The notes: generated from the letters alone by a model not told the origin. Shown: positions 25,777 through 35,479, counted from the stretch's first letter. The stretch: DNA of 64,000 nt from DASRDS01 sp035570055 (GCA_035570055.1 DATMLM010000073.1:186001-250000); one strand, 5' to 3'. Made by a program: numbers and translations.

Positions 25777-26547
25777 ATGATGCCCGGGCGCATGCTGCGC
25801 TGGGCGTCTCTGCTCAGCGCTGTCGCGGTCGCGTCGGCATTGCACCCGCTGACCGTACCGACAGGTACCCAGATCGTGCAGTCGATGCACGACAAGTACG
25901 CCGGCAAGTGGTTCAAGACGCTGACGTTCGTCCAAAAGACCACGCGGCAGACGCCGGACGGGAAGGACACAGTCCAAACCTGGTACGAGAGCGCGTCACT
26001 ACCGGGTCGCCTGCGTATCGATGTCGGCAATCCGTCCGAGGGCAATGGCGTCCTCTACACGCACGACTCGACCTATCAGATGGCCGCGGGCACCCTCAAG
26101 AAATCCGTAGCCGGCGGCAACCCACTCATCCCATTGCTGTTCGACGTCTACGTCGTACCGGTCGACCGGACCGTCGCCGACGTCCGGAGTGCGCTCAAGA
26201 TCGACCTCTCCAAGGTCCGGCAATCCAGGTGGGACGGCCGTCCGGTCTATGTCATTGGCGCCGATTCGGGCAACGAGCAAGCGCCTCAAGTCTGGATCGA
26301 CACCGAGCGCCTCGTCGTGCTCCGCCAGATCTTCGTGTTCGGCGACTCGAACCCCACGTACATCGACGCCCAGCTCAAGCAATACCGCCCGATCGGCAAG
26401 AGCTGGATTGCGCCGCAGTGCGAGTTCTACATCGCCGGCAAGCTTCTGCAGCGCGAAGACTACACGGAGATCAAGGCCGACGTGCCGCTCAGCGAGGCGC
26501 TTTTCGATCCGGCCCAGTGGAAGACCGCGCCGCACTGGTTACATTAG
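25777..26547 (+). CDS. Secreted LolA-like outer-membrane lipoprotein-sorting homologue
   Basis: About 256 residues. A signal peptide (WASLLSAVAVASA) is followed by a beta-rich domain with features of LolA/DUF4292-like proteins: early KTLTFVQKTTRQT, LPGRLRIDVG, DSTYQMAAG, and regular strands ending in EDYTEIKADVPLSEALFDPAQW. LolA carries lipoproteins across the periplasm; this relative may instead bind lipids or act in envelope assembly. ATG 25777 (or 25780) is preferred over a TTG at 25771. Confidence 0.7.
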   Translation: MMPGRMLRWASLLSAVAVASALHPLTVPTGTQIVQSMHDKYAGKWFKTLTFVQKTTRQTPDGKDTVQTWYESASLPGRLRIDVGNPSEGNGVLYTHDSTYQMAAGTLKKSVAGGNPLIPLLFDVYVVPVDRTVADVRSALKIDLSKVRQSRWDGRPVYVIGADSGNEQAPQVWIDTERLVVLRQIFVFGDSNPTYIDAQLKQYRPIGKSWIAPQCEFYIAGKLLQREDYTEIKADVPLSEALFDPAQWKTAPHWLH

Positions 26548-26556
26548 GGTAACGTC

Positions 26557-26629
<73 letters not shown>

Positions 26630-26635
26630 TGTGAG

Positions 26636-26670
26636 AAAGACGCCGGGACCTTCGGGTCCCGGCGTCTTTT
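26636..26670 (+). terminator. Intrinsic terminator after tRNA-Gly
   Basis: AAAGACGCCGGGACC and GGTCCCGGCGTCTTT form a perfect stem capped by a stable TTCG tetraloop (26651-26654), ending in a T run. The symmetric A/T flanks mean it can also end the leftward YXWGXW gene, whose stop lies 11 bp away. Confidence 0.93.
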
Positions 26671-26681
26671 GTCATTGACCG

Positions 26682-27641
26682 TCAGCGGTTCTTGCGCGGT
26701 GGTTGCTGACGGGCTTTGAGCGTCTGGGTTTGTCTCGCGTGCTTAGCCGCCAAAGCCTGGGTCTGTTGTTGATGGCGCTGCTCGAGTTGCTGAACTTTCG
26801 CGGGGGCAGCGTTCTGTTGGGATAGCCGCTGGTGTTCCTGTTGCTGCCGCTGTTGAAGATCTTGCCGCTCTTGCGCCTGCTTCCCCGCGAGTTGGTCTTG
26901 CTCGCTCTTGTATCGCTGATCGAGGTTCGGGTCTCCCGTGTTGGGAGTCGCATGCTCGGTTCGCGGCAGATCATTTGGATGCACGGCCGCTCGTGACGGG
27001 GAATTGGCGCGAGCGAGGCGGCCTTGCTCGGTCTGTGCGGCGACCGGGCCAACATGTCTCGCTTGGGCGGCTGCGTCCTCGTCCGCGGTTGCGCGCGCGG
27101 TGATGCCGCCGCGACCCCCGTTGTAACTGACACGGGTCACGTTGTTGTTCACGATCGTCGTGCTGTTGTAGACGTTGTGAACCACCGTGACATTCACGTT
27201 GGTGACCGAGCGGTTGTAGAAGAAGTGTCCGCCATCCCAGCGGCCGCCGTCATACCCGTGCCCCGAGTAGCCAAATCCGTAGGCGACTCCACCGTAGAAC
27301 CCGACGTGTTCGCCCCAATATCCCTCGTGGAATACAAACGCACTGCCACCCCACCCCCAATATCCAGGGGTCCACAGGAAGCCGGGTTGGGGCGGTTCCA
27401 CCCAGGCACCGGGGACCCAGTAGTAGCTGCCATCAGCCCACGCCCAATAGCCGGGAGTCCAGAGGTAGCCGTCTCCGGGGCACGGCGGCTGTGAGTAGGC
27501 GGGAAGGTCCGGCGGCGCGACATCGACTGCCGCGCTGGTTGTGACGTATTCGTCCGGTGGAGGGTAGCCGGCCGAGCCACACGCGGCGAGCGTGATGGTC
27601 GTCAACATCATAGGAAGCACGCGGATCACGGTATTTCGCAT
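26682..27641 (-). CDS. YXWGXW-repeat lipoprotein with Gln-rich coiled coil
   Basis: 319 residues. The signal ends TTITLAACG (lipobox Cys21). Residues ~55-150 carry repeated aromatic-Gly units such as WTPGYWAWADG, WVPGAW and WTPGYWGWGG, the YXWGXW pattern found in surface lipoproteins. A middle region is Asn/Val-rich, and the C-terminal ~110 residues are a Gln/Lys/Arg-rich coiled coil (RQDLQQRQQQEHQRL). GAGGTG seven bases before ATG 27641 supports the start. It is probably outer-membrane-associated; molecular function is unknown. Confidence 0.85.
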   Translation of the reverse strand: MRNTVIRVLPMMLTTITLAACGSAGYPPPDEYVTTSAAVDVAPPDLPAYSQPPCPGDGYLWTPGYWAWADGSYYWVPGAWVEPPQPGFLWTPGYWGWGGSAFVFHEGYWGEHVGFYGGVAYGFGYSGHGYDGGRWDGGHFFYNRSVTNVNVTVVHNVYNSTTIVNNNVTRVSYNGGRGGITARATADEDAAAQARHVGPVAAQTEQGRLARANSPSRAAVHPNDLPRTEHATPNTGDPNLDQRYKSEQDQLAGKQAQERQDLQQRQQQEHQRLSQQNAAPAKVQQLEQRHQQQTQALAAKHARQTQTLKARQQPPRKNR

Positions 27642-27729
27642 TAGAGTTCACCTCGAGTATCGAGTCAGTAGGCCGACGTCGGGTGCGGATGTGACGTTAA
27701 GCCGCCACGATAGCCCGGCGCGTGTGTCG

Positions 27730-28296
27730 TCAGGTCTGATCGAGCGGATAGCGCGTCATTGCGCCGGCGATCGTCTCGCCCGAGACCGATGCATAGAGGT
27801 GGCGGTCGGTGATGGTGAGCGAGAGCGCTGTCCGGCGCTCCAGGTGGGCGGCAATACCATCGATGAGCTCACGGTCAAACCCATAGAGCTCGACGTCGGC
27901 GGCTCGATGGATCCTCTCGCCGGCCCACTGACGCACCAGCAGGGGCGCGTTCTTGTGCGTGTAGACGACGACGCGTGGCGCGGCCTTGCTGGCTTTGTGT
28001 AGTCGGACGGCATCCGGGGCGCCAATCTCGATCCAGACGCGTAACGCACCGGCCAGATCGCGCACGGCCAACGCCGGCGCGTCCGGCTCGGCGAGGCCGG
28101 CCGAGAATGCGATCCCCTCGGTGTACTCCAGACAGTACGCGAGGACCCGGGTGACCAGGTACTCCTCGGTCTCCGACGGATGGCGCGCGATGCGAAACGA
28201 CAGTGGCGTATAGATCTGGCGATCGACATCGGACAGGTCGATGTCGAAGTTGTAGATGGTCGCTGAGAGAGCCACAGTGCCAGCATACCCCGCCAT
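27730..28296 (-). CDS. yaeQ: YaeQ family protein
   Basis: 188 residues. Diagnostic stretches are ALSATIYNFDIDLSDVDRQIY near the N-terminus, ARHPSETEEYLVTRVLAYCLEY and VRVWIEIG-like LRVWIEIGAPDAVRLHKASKA. YaeQ has a PD-(D/E)XK nuclease-like fold; E. coli YaeQ was first noted as a suppressor in transcription-elongation mutants, but its biochemical role is unsettled. It is divergent from the metallopeptidase lipoprotein across only 36 bp. Confidence 0.92.
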   Translation of the reverse strand: MAGYAGTVALSATIYNFDIDLSDVDRQIYTPLSFRIARHPSETEEYLVTRVLAYCLEYTEGIAFSAGLAEPDAPALAVRDLAGALRVWIEIGAPDAVRLHKASKAAPRVVVYTHKNAPLLVRQWAGERIHRAADVELYGFDRELIDGIAAHLERRTALSLTITDRHLYASVSGETIAGAMTRYPLDQT

Positions 28297-28332
28297 GGTC
28301 CGCGGTGCCAGGCCGCATCGCTAGCGCCAGCT

Positions 28333-29259
28333 ATGAAACGCCTCTTGTTGCTACTCATACTGTTCGGCTGCTCCAAGCGCACGGGCTGCTCGCCTGGTGC
28401 CGGCGGCCCCACTGTCTGGGAAATCAACATTCCTTGGGCGTCGGGGCCGCTCACGCTGCGCGACGATCGGTTTCAGCGCGTGCGCCGCGATCCTTGTATC
28501 GACTGGGACAGCGTCGCGACAAATCATCTCACCCTGTATGCCGCACATGACACCTACGCTGCGAAGCGTCTCGTGCAATTCAGTGCGCAAGCAAATCGGA
28601 TTTGGGCCGCGGACCTCCAGTTAGTGAGCGGAGCCGACACTGCCTATCCATATCACGTCCACATCTTCTACTTCGACACACCTGAGGAGTACCGGCGTGT
28701 GGTAGGGCTGAGAGGTACCGGTGCGAGCTTCCCCGAGGCGCAACTGCTTGTCGCGCTCGCGCCACCTGGCGATACCGCGAACGACGTAGCACACGAGTTG
28801 GAGCACATCATTTCGATGACACTATGGGGACTCAATCAGCCTGAGGACACCTGGCAACGCGAGGGACTGGCGGTCTTGGCGTCGGCCGATGAGTGGCCTT
28901 TCTCGATCGACGAGATCGCCGCTCAAGCGCGACGGGATGGCGATCGGAGAACATTCGCCGACCTGGCCGGTCCTGCGTTCCTGGTCGGCGACCGTATGGC
29001 GCGATTCCGAGCGTACATGCTCAGCGCTTCGTTCGTGCAGTTTCTGCTGCGCCAGTACGGTGTGGAGCCCTATCGCGCACTGTGGCAGCGTGGGTCTGCT
29101 GCAGCACCCAAGATCTACGGCGTTGCTCTGCCCGCGTTAGAAGGACAGTGGACGGCTCGTCTATCGCACGTCACGCTTCCAGTGAACGGGATCGACCTCG
29201 ACAAAGTGCAGCAGGGTATCGGTACCGGCGCCGCCGCACCAGCCAAGGCGACGAGGTGA
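28333..29259 (+). CDS. Lipoprotein with gluzincin-type HELEH metallopeptidase motif
   Basis: 308 residues. The signal peptide ends LILFGC, a lipobox with Cys13. The zinc motif HELEH at 154-158 is followed at the usual gluzincin distance by EDTWQREGLAVLA with Glu177 as third ligand. It resembles the peptidase-MA-like superfamily. It is likely anchored in the outer or inner membrane facing the periplasm. The substrate is unknown. The HELEH here is the intact counterpart of the HTLEH seen at residue 462 of the 7022-9154 product. Confidence 0.8.
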   Translation: MKRLLLLLILFGCSKRTGCSPGAGGPTVWEINIPWASGPLTLRDDRFQRVRRDPCIDWDSVATNHLTLYAAHDTYAAKRLVQFSAQANRIWAADLQLVSGADTAYPYHVHIFYFDTPEEYRRVVGLRGTGASFPEAQLLVALAPPGDTANDVAHELEHIISMTLWGLNQPEDTWQREGLAVLASADEWPFSIDEIAAQARRDGDRRTFADLAGPAFLVGDRMARFRAYMLSASFVQFLLRQYGVEPYRALWQRGSAAAPKIYGVALPALEGQWTARLSHVTLPVNGIDLDKVQQGIGTGAAAPAKATR

Positions 29260-29280
29260 ATTGGATCACTGGAGCTGACT

Positions 29281-29316
29281 GGTGTGGACGACGTCCACGA
29301 TGACGGCGTCCACACC
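29281..29316. terminator. Inverted repeat between convergent genes, possible bidirectional terminator
   Basis: GGTGTGGACG and CGTCCACACC form a perfect 10-bp stem with a 16-nt loop. The left arm can alternatively pair with the loop (GTGGAC-GAC-GTCCAC). It lies between two converging genes, which suits a terminator, but no T-tract follows on either strand. Confidence 0.45.
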
Positions 29317-29329
29317 GAGATCGGTGCTA

Positions 29330-29854
29330 TCAACCAACAGTTTGCTCCACCAGTGCGTCGACTTCGCTCAAGAGGCCCGTCTCCATGTCGAAGACAAAGC
29401 CCCGCACCGGGACCTCTTTCGATATCCAGGGATGCGATCTGACCTTATGGATCTGCTCGCGAGTATGCTGCACCGGGTCTTTGTAAGCGTAGAAGCGCAT
29501 CGGAACGGGCGACGAGTCGCCGGTCGTAGCGGCGAGCTTCTTGTTCAGCTCATCGTCGGTGAACGTCGTCCAGCCGCACCCGGTGTGGTTGAGCAGCATG
29601 ATCTCTTTCGATCCCAGCACGTGATTCGAAACGAGAAGCTCCGAGATCACATCGTCGGTGACCACCGGTCCGCCCGTGCGGATCACGTCGATATCGGCCA
29701 TCGGCACCCCTAAGATCGCCGAGAGGTCCGACATGCGCGGATCCATGCAGACGACAACGGCGATTTTGGGAGCCGGACGCTGCGCGCGCTTTGGATCGTG
29801 CGTCTTCGCCGCGTAACTGCGATTCGCTTCTAGTGCGTTGTCGATCAAACTCAT
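29330..29854 (-). CDS. Beta-class carbonic anhydrase
   Basis: 174 residues from ATG 29854; the open frame upstream is longer but non-homologous. Zinc ligands are Cys36 in VVCMDPRM, His90 and Cys93 in NHTGCG, with the Asp38/Arg40 dyad intact. The CMDPRM form and short length match the small type of beta-CA found in mycobacteria and other bacteria. It interconverts CO2 and bicarbonate in the cytoplasm. It is divergent from the epimerase gene. Confidence 0.93.
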   Translation of the reverse strand: MSLIDNALEANRSYAAKTHDPKRAQRPAPKIAVVVCMDPRMSDLSAILGVPMADIDVIRTGGPVVTDDVISELLVSNHVLGSKEIMLLNHTGCGWTTFTDDELNKKLAATTGDSSPVPMRFYAYKDPVQHTREQIHKVRSHPWISKEVPVRGFVFDMETGLLSEVDALVEQTVG

Positions 29855-29924
29855 TGTTGGGCTCCCGGTGGGAGAAGACGGCAAGGTCCTGCAACAAGCG
29901 CACCGCGTCTCTAGTATTCCGTCC

Positions 29925-30923
29925 ATGAGCACTGTGTTGGTCACCGGCGGGTCGGGGTTCATCGCCAGCCACTGCATCCTCCAGCTCATAGCCGCGGGCT
30001 ATCAGGTTCGCACGACGGTGCGGAACCAGTCGCGGAAGGTCGACGTTCCGTCCGTCGTCGCCGATTTGGAGAACGATGCAGGCTGGACTGAAGCGGTTGC
30101 CGGGTGCGACTACGTGCTGCACGTCGCATCGCCCTTTCCCCACACCATGCCGACGGACGAAAACGACCTGATCGTGCCGGCGCGGGAAGGTGCGCTGCGA
30201 GTGCTCCGGGCGGCGCGTAACGGAGGCGTCAAGCGCGTCGTACTGACCTCGTCCTTTGCCGCGATCGGCTACGGACACAGGGAGCAACGAGCGGCGTTCG
30301 ACGAGACCAACTGGTCAAATGTGAAAGCTCCCGGCGTGACGGCGTACGCCAAGTCGAAGTACTTCGCCGAGCGCGCGGCGTGGGATTTCATCGCGAAAGA
30401 GGGCGGCGCCCTGGAGTTGTCCGTCGTCAATCCCGTCGGCGTGTTCGGACCGCTGCTCGGACCGGATCTGGCGACGTCGATCCTCATGGTGAAGCGCATG
30501 ATGGACGGCGCCATCCCCGGCGTCCCGCACCTCTACTTCGGTGTCGTCGACGTGCGCGACATCGCCGACCTGCACGTTCGGGCGATGACGCATCCCGCCG
30601 CCAAAGGCGAGCGCTTTCTCGGCACGGCCGGCGACTTCCTGTCGATGCTGGACATGGCGAGAGCGCTGAAACGCCGCCTGGGAGCAGCGGCCAAGCGAGT
30701 GCCCGCGCGCCAGCTCCCCAACTGGCTGGTTCGCCTCGTGGCGCTGCGGGATCCGGCGGCCCGATACATCCTGCCGGAGCTAGGCAAGTACAAGAACGGC
30801 ACCGGCGCCAAGGCCAGACGCCTGCTGGGATGGACGCCACGCCCGAGCGAGGATGCCTTGGTCGCCACGGCCGAAAGCCTGCTGCAACTCGGCCTCGTCA
30901 AAGGACATCGGGTTGCCGCATAG
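29925..30923 (+). CDS. NAD(P)-dependent epimerase / dihydroflavonol-reductase-like protein
   Basis: 332 residues, extended SDR. The cofactor loop is TGGSGFIASH near the N-terminus, HVASPFP is the conserved core, and YAKSKYFAER supplies the Tyr and Lys of the active site. SVVNPVGVFGPLLG is typical of the dihydroflavonol-4-reductase/aldehyde-reductase branch. It likely reduces a small ketone or aldehyde with NADPH. ATG 29925 gives the conserved start MSTVLVTGG. Confidence 0.9.
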   Translation: MSTVLVTGGSGFIASHCILQLIAAGYQVRTTVRNQSRKVDVPSVVADLENDAGWTEAVAGCDYVLHVASPFPHTMPTDENDLIVPAREGALRVLRAARNGGVKRVVLTSSFAAIGYGHREQRAAFDETNWSNVKAPGVTAYAKSKYFAERAAWDFIAKEGGALELSVVNPVGVFGPLLGPDLATSILMVKRMMDGAIPGVPHLYFGVVDVRDIADLHVRAMTHPAAKGERFLGTAGDFLSMLDMARALKRRLGAAAKRVPARQLPNWLVRLVALRDPAARYILPELGKYKNGTGAKARRLLGWTPRPSEDALVATAESLLQLGLVKGHRVAA

Positions 30924-30959
30924 TGTTTCGCTCACCACTGCGGTGTCGTCTACCATCAT

Positions 30960-32411
30960 ATGGTGGCAGGCGAGGACGGTCCGTGGCGGGCGCTCGTCGA
31001 ACACGCCAGCGAAATGCTGTGCGTGACCGGGCCGCATGGCCGGCTCGTATACGTTAACGCAGCATGGCGTCGAACCCTCGGCTATAGCCTCGAGGAAGCT
31101 GCATCGCGCCACCCGGCCGAGTTCGTGGCGAGCGAAGATCGCGCGCGCTACCGCTCGATCGCCAAGCGCATGGTCGAAGGACACCCCGTCGAGGATTTCG
31201 AGGCATCACTGGTCGCGAAAGACGGACGGTACGTCGTGTGTCGCGGATGGGCCGTCGCGCAGTACACGGACGGGACGCTCACTGGCACGGTAGCGGGATA
31301 TCACGATTGCACCGCGGAGCGTGCGGTCGAGCGAGCGATCGATGCGCTGGCGGAGAGCGAGGCGCGATTCCGGCGACTGTCGGATGCCTCGACGGATGGC
31401 GTCGCCGTGTCGCGCGAAGGCTTGCTGCGTGAAGTCAACGCCGCGTGGTGCCGGATGTTCGGCGTCACGGAAGAGACCGCGCTGGGCACACAGACTGCCA
31501 TGTTGGTCGCCCAGGACGAGCGACAGGACGTGTTTCAGCGTATGGCGGAGGCGCCGTCGGTCGCCCAGCTGGTCACGCTCGTGAGACCGGACGGCACGAC
31601 GTTCGATGGTGAGCTCACCGCCGGCTCCATTACGTATCGCGGCACACCGGCGCGCATCCTGGTCGTACGCGACATGTCGGCTTGGATGCGCGTCCACCGC
31701 CTCAAGAACGAGTTCGTGTCGACGGTCTCGCACGAGCTGCGGACCCCGCTGACCGCGATCCAAGGCGCGATCAAGTTGCTGGAGAGCGGCGCCATCGCGG
31801 CCGGAACGCCCAAGGGCGCCCAGCTCCTCACCGTCGCTCGCGCGAACTCCGAGCGACTCGGACGCCTGGTCAACGATCTCCTCGATCTCGAGAAGATCGA
31901 GGCGGGGCGTCTCGTCCTGCGCCGCGAGGAAGTGTCGCCACACGATGTCGTGAGTGCCGCGCGTGACGCCACCGCCGAGTTGGCCGCCCAGGCGCACGTC
32001 GGCGTCACCGCCATGGTGCTCACCGAGCGCACGTTCCCCGCCGATCCCGATCGCGCCGTGCAGGTGCTCACGAACCTCGTGTCGAACGCCATCAAGTTCG
32101 CGGCGACGGATTCGCGCGTGCGCGTCGAGGTGTGCCTCGACCCCGAGGCGGGCGTGCGATTCGCGGTGACGAACGTCGGGGCGGGCATCTCGGCCGCGGA
32201 TATGCCCCGGTTGTTCACGAAGTTCGGTCAGCTCGATGGATCGGATGCCCGGCGCCACGGCGGGACGGGCCTTGGGCTCGCGATCGCGAAATCGATCGTG
32301 GAACAGCATGGTGGACGGATCGGTGTGCAGTCGGTCGTCGGCGGTGAGACGACGTTCTGGGTGGAGTGGCCCGTCAGCGGGTATCCGGCAGACGGTCGAG
32401 CACATCCCTGA
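30960..32411 (+). CDS. PAS-PAS sensor histidine kinase
   Basis: 483 residues, soluble. Two PAS domains (~5-125, ~130-240) are followed by HisKA with His258 in VSHELRTP and an HATPase domain (NLVSNAIKFA, GAGISAADMP, GTGLGLAIAKSIV). It is a cytoplasmic sensor kinase with no attached receiver. It converges with the hybrid kinase at 32374, overlapping it by 38 bp. No response regulator is next to it; a free receiver protein lies at 42659, too far to assign. Confidence 0.93.
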   Translation: MVAGEDGPWRALVEHASEMLCVTGPHGRLVYVNAAWRRTLGYSLEEAASRHPAEFVASEDRARYRSIAKRMVEGHPVEDFEASLVAKDGRYVVCRGWAVAQYTDGTLTGTVAGYHDCTAERAVERAIDALAESEARFRRLSDASTDGVAVSREGLLREVNAAWCRMFGVTEETALGTQTAMLVAQDERQDVFQRMAEAPSVAQLVTLVRPDGTTFDGELTAGSITYRGTPARILVVRDMSAWMRVHRLKNEFVSTVSHELRTPLTAIQGAIKLLESGAIAAGTPKGAQLLTVARANSERLGRLVNDLLDLEKIEAGRLVLRREEVSPHDVVSAARDATAELAAQAHVGVTAMVLTERTFPADPDRAVQVLTNLVSNAIKFAATDSRVRVEVCLDPEAGVRFAVTNVGAGISAADMPRLFTKFGQLDGSDARRHGGTGLGLAIAKSIVEQHGGRIGVQSVVGGETTFWVEWPVSGYPADGRAHP

Positions 32412-33918
32412 CCGCGCGCGAGAGTCCCGCGGCGGTGAAGGGCTTCTGCACAAACGGTGTCGTCGCATCGATCAGTCCACGGCGGATCACGTCATCGTCC
32501 GTGTACCCCGACATGTAGAGCGGGCGCACGTCGGGTCTGACGGCGGCGACCGCCTGGTACGCCGCGCGACCCGATCCGCCCGGCATGACGAGATCGGTCA
32601 GCACCAGCGCGATCGGGCCCACATGCGTCCGCGCCGCCTCGAGCGCTTCCGCGCCGGTCGCGGCAGTGATGACGCCATAACCCTGTGAGACCAGCACGCG
32701 CGCCGTCAGCGCGCGAACCGCTGGTTCGTCCTCGACCACCAGAATCGTCTCGGTGTTGGAGCGGGTGCTCGGCGCCGGAACGGGCGGTGTCGCTTGATCG
32801 ACGTCGGGTTGGGCGAGTGGAAGGTAGATCTTGAACGTCGTGCCCAGCCCGACCTCGCTGTAGACCCAGATGTACCCCCCGGACTGCTTGACGATGCCGT
32901 AGACGGTGGCGAGCCCTAGCCCCGTTCCGGCGCCGAGCGCTTTCGTCGTGAAGAACGGCTCGAACAGGTGGTCCTGAACATGCCGATCCATGCCGCAGCC
33001 CGTGTCGGTCACCGCGAGGACGGCATATCGACCCGGGACCACGACCGTCCGGCGCTGCGTGTAGCACGCGTCGAGCTCCGCCACTCCGGTCTCGACGGTC
33101 AATGTCCCACACCCGGGCATCGCATCGCGCGCGTTGGCCGCGAGATTCATGAGCACTTGCTCGAGCTGACCGGCGTCGGCCACGATCGGCAGCTGCTCGT
33201 CGCCCGGTTGGGTCACGATGGTGATGTCCTCGGGGATCAGGCGGCGGAGCATCGCCTCCAGGCCGAACACGATCGTGTTCAGGTCGAGCACACGCGGGCG
33301 AAGCAGCTGCTTCCGGCTGAACGTGAGGAGCTGGCTCGTGAGTCGGGCGGCGGCCGCCACCGCGGTCAAGATCGCCTCGACTTCCGGCCGCGACTCGTGT
33401 TCTGGCGGAAGCGTTTCTCCCAGCAGCTCTCCGCTCGCGCTGATGACCGTCAGCAGGTTGTTGAAGTCGTGGGCGATCCCGCCGGCGAGGCGACCCACGG
33501 CGTCCATCTTCTGCGCTTGGCGCAACTGCTCCTCGAGCCGGCGATGCGCCGTGACGTCGTCGACGACCACGAGGTGCGCGGGCCGGTCGTCGAACGTGGT
33601 CGCCGAAAACGTGAGATTGACGATGAGCGTTCGACCGTCGCGCGTCCGATGCGTGACATCCGTGCGGACATTGCGCGCGGCGAATCGATTCAAGAGCTCC
33701 GGCGCGTCCGTCCGTTCGAGGTCGGAGAGGGTCAGCGCCAGAAAGGCGTCGCGTGAGTACCCGTAGCACCCGATCGCGGCCTCGTTCACATCGCGGATCG
33801 CCAGTGAGGCGACGTCGTAGATGAACATCGGCACGGGCATTTCGAGAAACAGCAAACGGTACGACTCCGGCGCGGTTCGCGATAACGGCGGGGCGATCGA
33901 GGCGGCGCTACGCGGCAT
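32374..33918 (-). CDS. PAS hybrid histidine kinase with receiver
   Basis: 514 residues. An N-terminal PAS domain (~18-125) with a linker helix precedes HisKA with His150 in AHDFNNLL. HATPase follows (NLAANARDAM, DTGCGMD, GTGLGLATVYG), and the C-terminal receiver has Asp442 in LVLTDLVMP. The kinase core closely resembles that of the 19600-22065 kinase. The 11-bp overlap with the HD-GYP gene upstream suggests the two work together in c-di-GMP signalling. Confidence 0.93.
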   Translation of the reverse strand: MPRSAASIAPPLSRTAPESYRLLFLEMPVPMFIYDVASLAIRDVNEAAIGCYGYSRDAFLALTLSDLERTDAPELLNRFAARNVRTDVTHRTRDGRTLIVNLTFSATTFDDRPAHLVVVDDVTAHRRLEEQLRQAQKMDAVGRLAGGIAHDFNNLLTVISASGELLGETLPPEHESRPEVEAILTAVAAAARLTSQLLTFSRKQLLRPRVLDLNTIVFGLEAMLRRLIPEDITIVTQPGDEQLPIVADAGQLEQVLMNLAANARDAMPGCGTLTVETGVAELDACYTQRRTVVVPGRYAVLAVTDTGCGMDRHVQDHLFEPFFTTKALGAGTGLGLATVYGIVKQSGGYIWVYSEVGLGTTFKIYLPLAQPDVDQATPPVPAPSTRSNTETILVVEDEPAVRALTARVLVSQGYGVITAATGAEALEAARTHVGPIALVLTDLVMPGGSGRAAYQAVAAVRPDVRPLYMSGYTDDDVIRRGLIDATTPFVQKPFTAAGLSRAVRDVLDRLPDTR

Positions 33919-35479
33919 CGGCGATCACCGTGAGGTACTCGATCGAGCCGACGAACGCGGCGAACACATCCGGGCGCCACCAGTGCGCGAGCTTTCGCAT
34001 CTTGGCGACCGCCTCGCCCGGCGGAACGGGATCCTGGTAGCTGCGCGCCGAGGTCATCGCATCGAAGACGTCGGCGACGCACACGATCTGGGCATGCAGC
34101 GGGATCTCATCGCCCGCGAGCCCGTCGGGATAGCCGGTGCCGTCGAGCTTCTCGTGATGCCACCGGATGATGGGCTTGATGAGCCACGGGAACTCCAGGT
34201 CCTCGAGAATCTCGAGTCCCCATTCCGGGTGCTTCTTGATGATGTCGAACTCCTCGGGGGTCAGCTTCCCGGGCTTGTTCAGAATGGTCGGCGGGATGCG
34301 CACCTTCCCGATGTCGTGCAGCGACGCCCCCACGCGCACAGTCGTGACGTCGACCGGATCGAGCGCCAACGCCTCGGCGATCGCCACGGCATAGGCCGCG
34401 ACGCGCTCCGAGTGCCCATAGGTGTACGTATCGGCCGACTCGAGCGACCGGCCGTAGCGAGCGACGACATCGAGAAAGGTGGCTTCCAGATCCTCGACAT
34501 CGGCGACGACACGCCGATGATCGGCGTTGGCGCCGAGCTGGCTGAACAGCCGGTGGGCGGCCGTGAGCCGGGTCATCGCGTCGTGATTCCGTTCCTGCTT
34601 GATGTAGAGCAGCGCCATGTCGCGATTGGCTTCGGCGATCTGCAGCGGCGCGCCGACGGCCGTCGCGTTGGCCAGCGCCGCCCGGAATCGCTGCTCGGCC
34701 AAGTCGGGGATGCCCATCTCGCGATAGACGATGCCGAGCGATCGATACGCATCGGCCTTGCCGCTGACATTGCCGAGTCGCGTGAAGATCTCGAGCGCCT
34801 GCTCGGCGTCCGTGAACGCGCGATCGTAGTCGGCCAGTCCGACCTGGACTTCGGACCGGTTCAACAGGACGCTGGCCTGGAACGGGATGTCGCCCAACCG
34901 CTCGGCGATCTTGAGGCTGGCCGCGAAATACTCATCGGCCTTGCGCCACTCACGCTGGTCGGCCGACAGCATGCCGAGGTTGTGATACGCGACCGCGCAC
35001 CCCTGCTCGTCGCGGGCTTGGCGGAAACGCATCAGCGAGCGCAGGTACCGCTTTCGCGCGGCGGGAAAGTCGCCTTGAATGTTCGCGATGATGCCGAAGT
35101 TCTGCTCGATCCGCGCGATAAGCAGTGCTTCGGATCCCGCGAGCTCGAACGCCCGCGTCAACTGGGCGGTGGCGTTCGCCCACTGCGCCTGGTCGATGTG
35201 GACGAGCGCCCGACCGTTGAGCGCTTCCGCGGCAGTCGCATGCTCGCCAGCCGCAATGGCCATCTCGTACGCGGTCTGGCACATCATGATGGCCCGGTCG
35301 AACTCTTGCCGGCGGCGATGAATCGAGGCGCATCGCCGCAGGGCCGTTGCCCGCTCGCGAGCGTCGTAGGACGGCACGGCCGTCGCCACCGCGGTATAGG
35401 CTTCGAGCGCCCCGGTGGTGTCGCCCGAGCGCTCCAAGTCGAGCGCGGCGGACAGTAGCGGCCCTGCCGCGCTGGTCAA
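33908..35479 (-). CDS. TPR-HD-GYP cyclic-di-GMP phosphodiesterase
   Basis: 523 residues. The first ~340 are TPR repeats; the last ~160 are an HD-GYP domain. Metal-site motifs HDIGK (388-392), HPEWG, HHEKLDG (HH 441-442) and GTGYP (447-451) are all intact, so it should hydrolyse c-di-GMP. The TPR part would bind a partner, possibly the adjacent hybrid kinase. It is coupled by a 4-bp overlap to the lipoprotein upstream and by 11 bp to the kinase downstream. Confidence 0.92.
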   Translation of the reverse strand: MTSAAGPLLSAALDLERSGDTTGALEAYTAVATAVPSYDARERATALRRCASIHRRRQEFDRAIMMCQTAYEMAIAAGEHATAAEALNGRALVHIDQAQWANATAQLTRAFELAGSEALLIARIEQNFGIIANIQGDFPAARKRYLRSLMRFRQARDEQGCAVAYHNLGMLSADQREWRKADEYFAASLKIAERLGDIPFQASVLLNRSEVQVGLADYDRAFTDAEQALEIFTRLGNVSGKADAYRSLGIVYREMGIPDLAEQRFRAALANATAVGAPLQIAEANRDMALLYIKQERNHDAMTRLTAAHRLFSQLGANADHRRVVADVEDLEATFLDVVARYGRSLESADTYTYGHSERVAAYAVAIAEALALDPVDVTTVRVGASLHDIGKVRIPPTILNKPGKLTPEEFDIIKKHPEWGLEILEDLEFPWLIKPIIRWHHEKLDGTGYPDGLAGDEIPLHAQIVCVADVFDAMTSARSYQDPVPPGEAVAKMRKLAHWWRPDVFAAFVGSIEYLTVIADAA

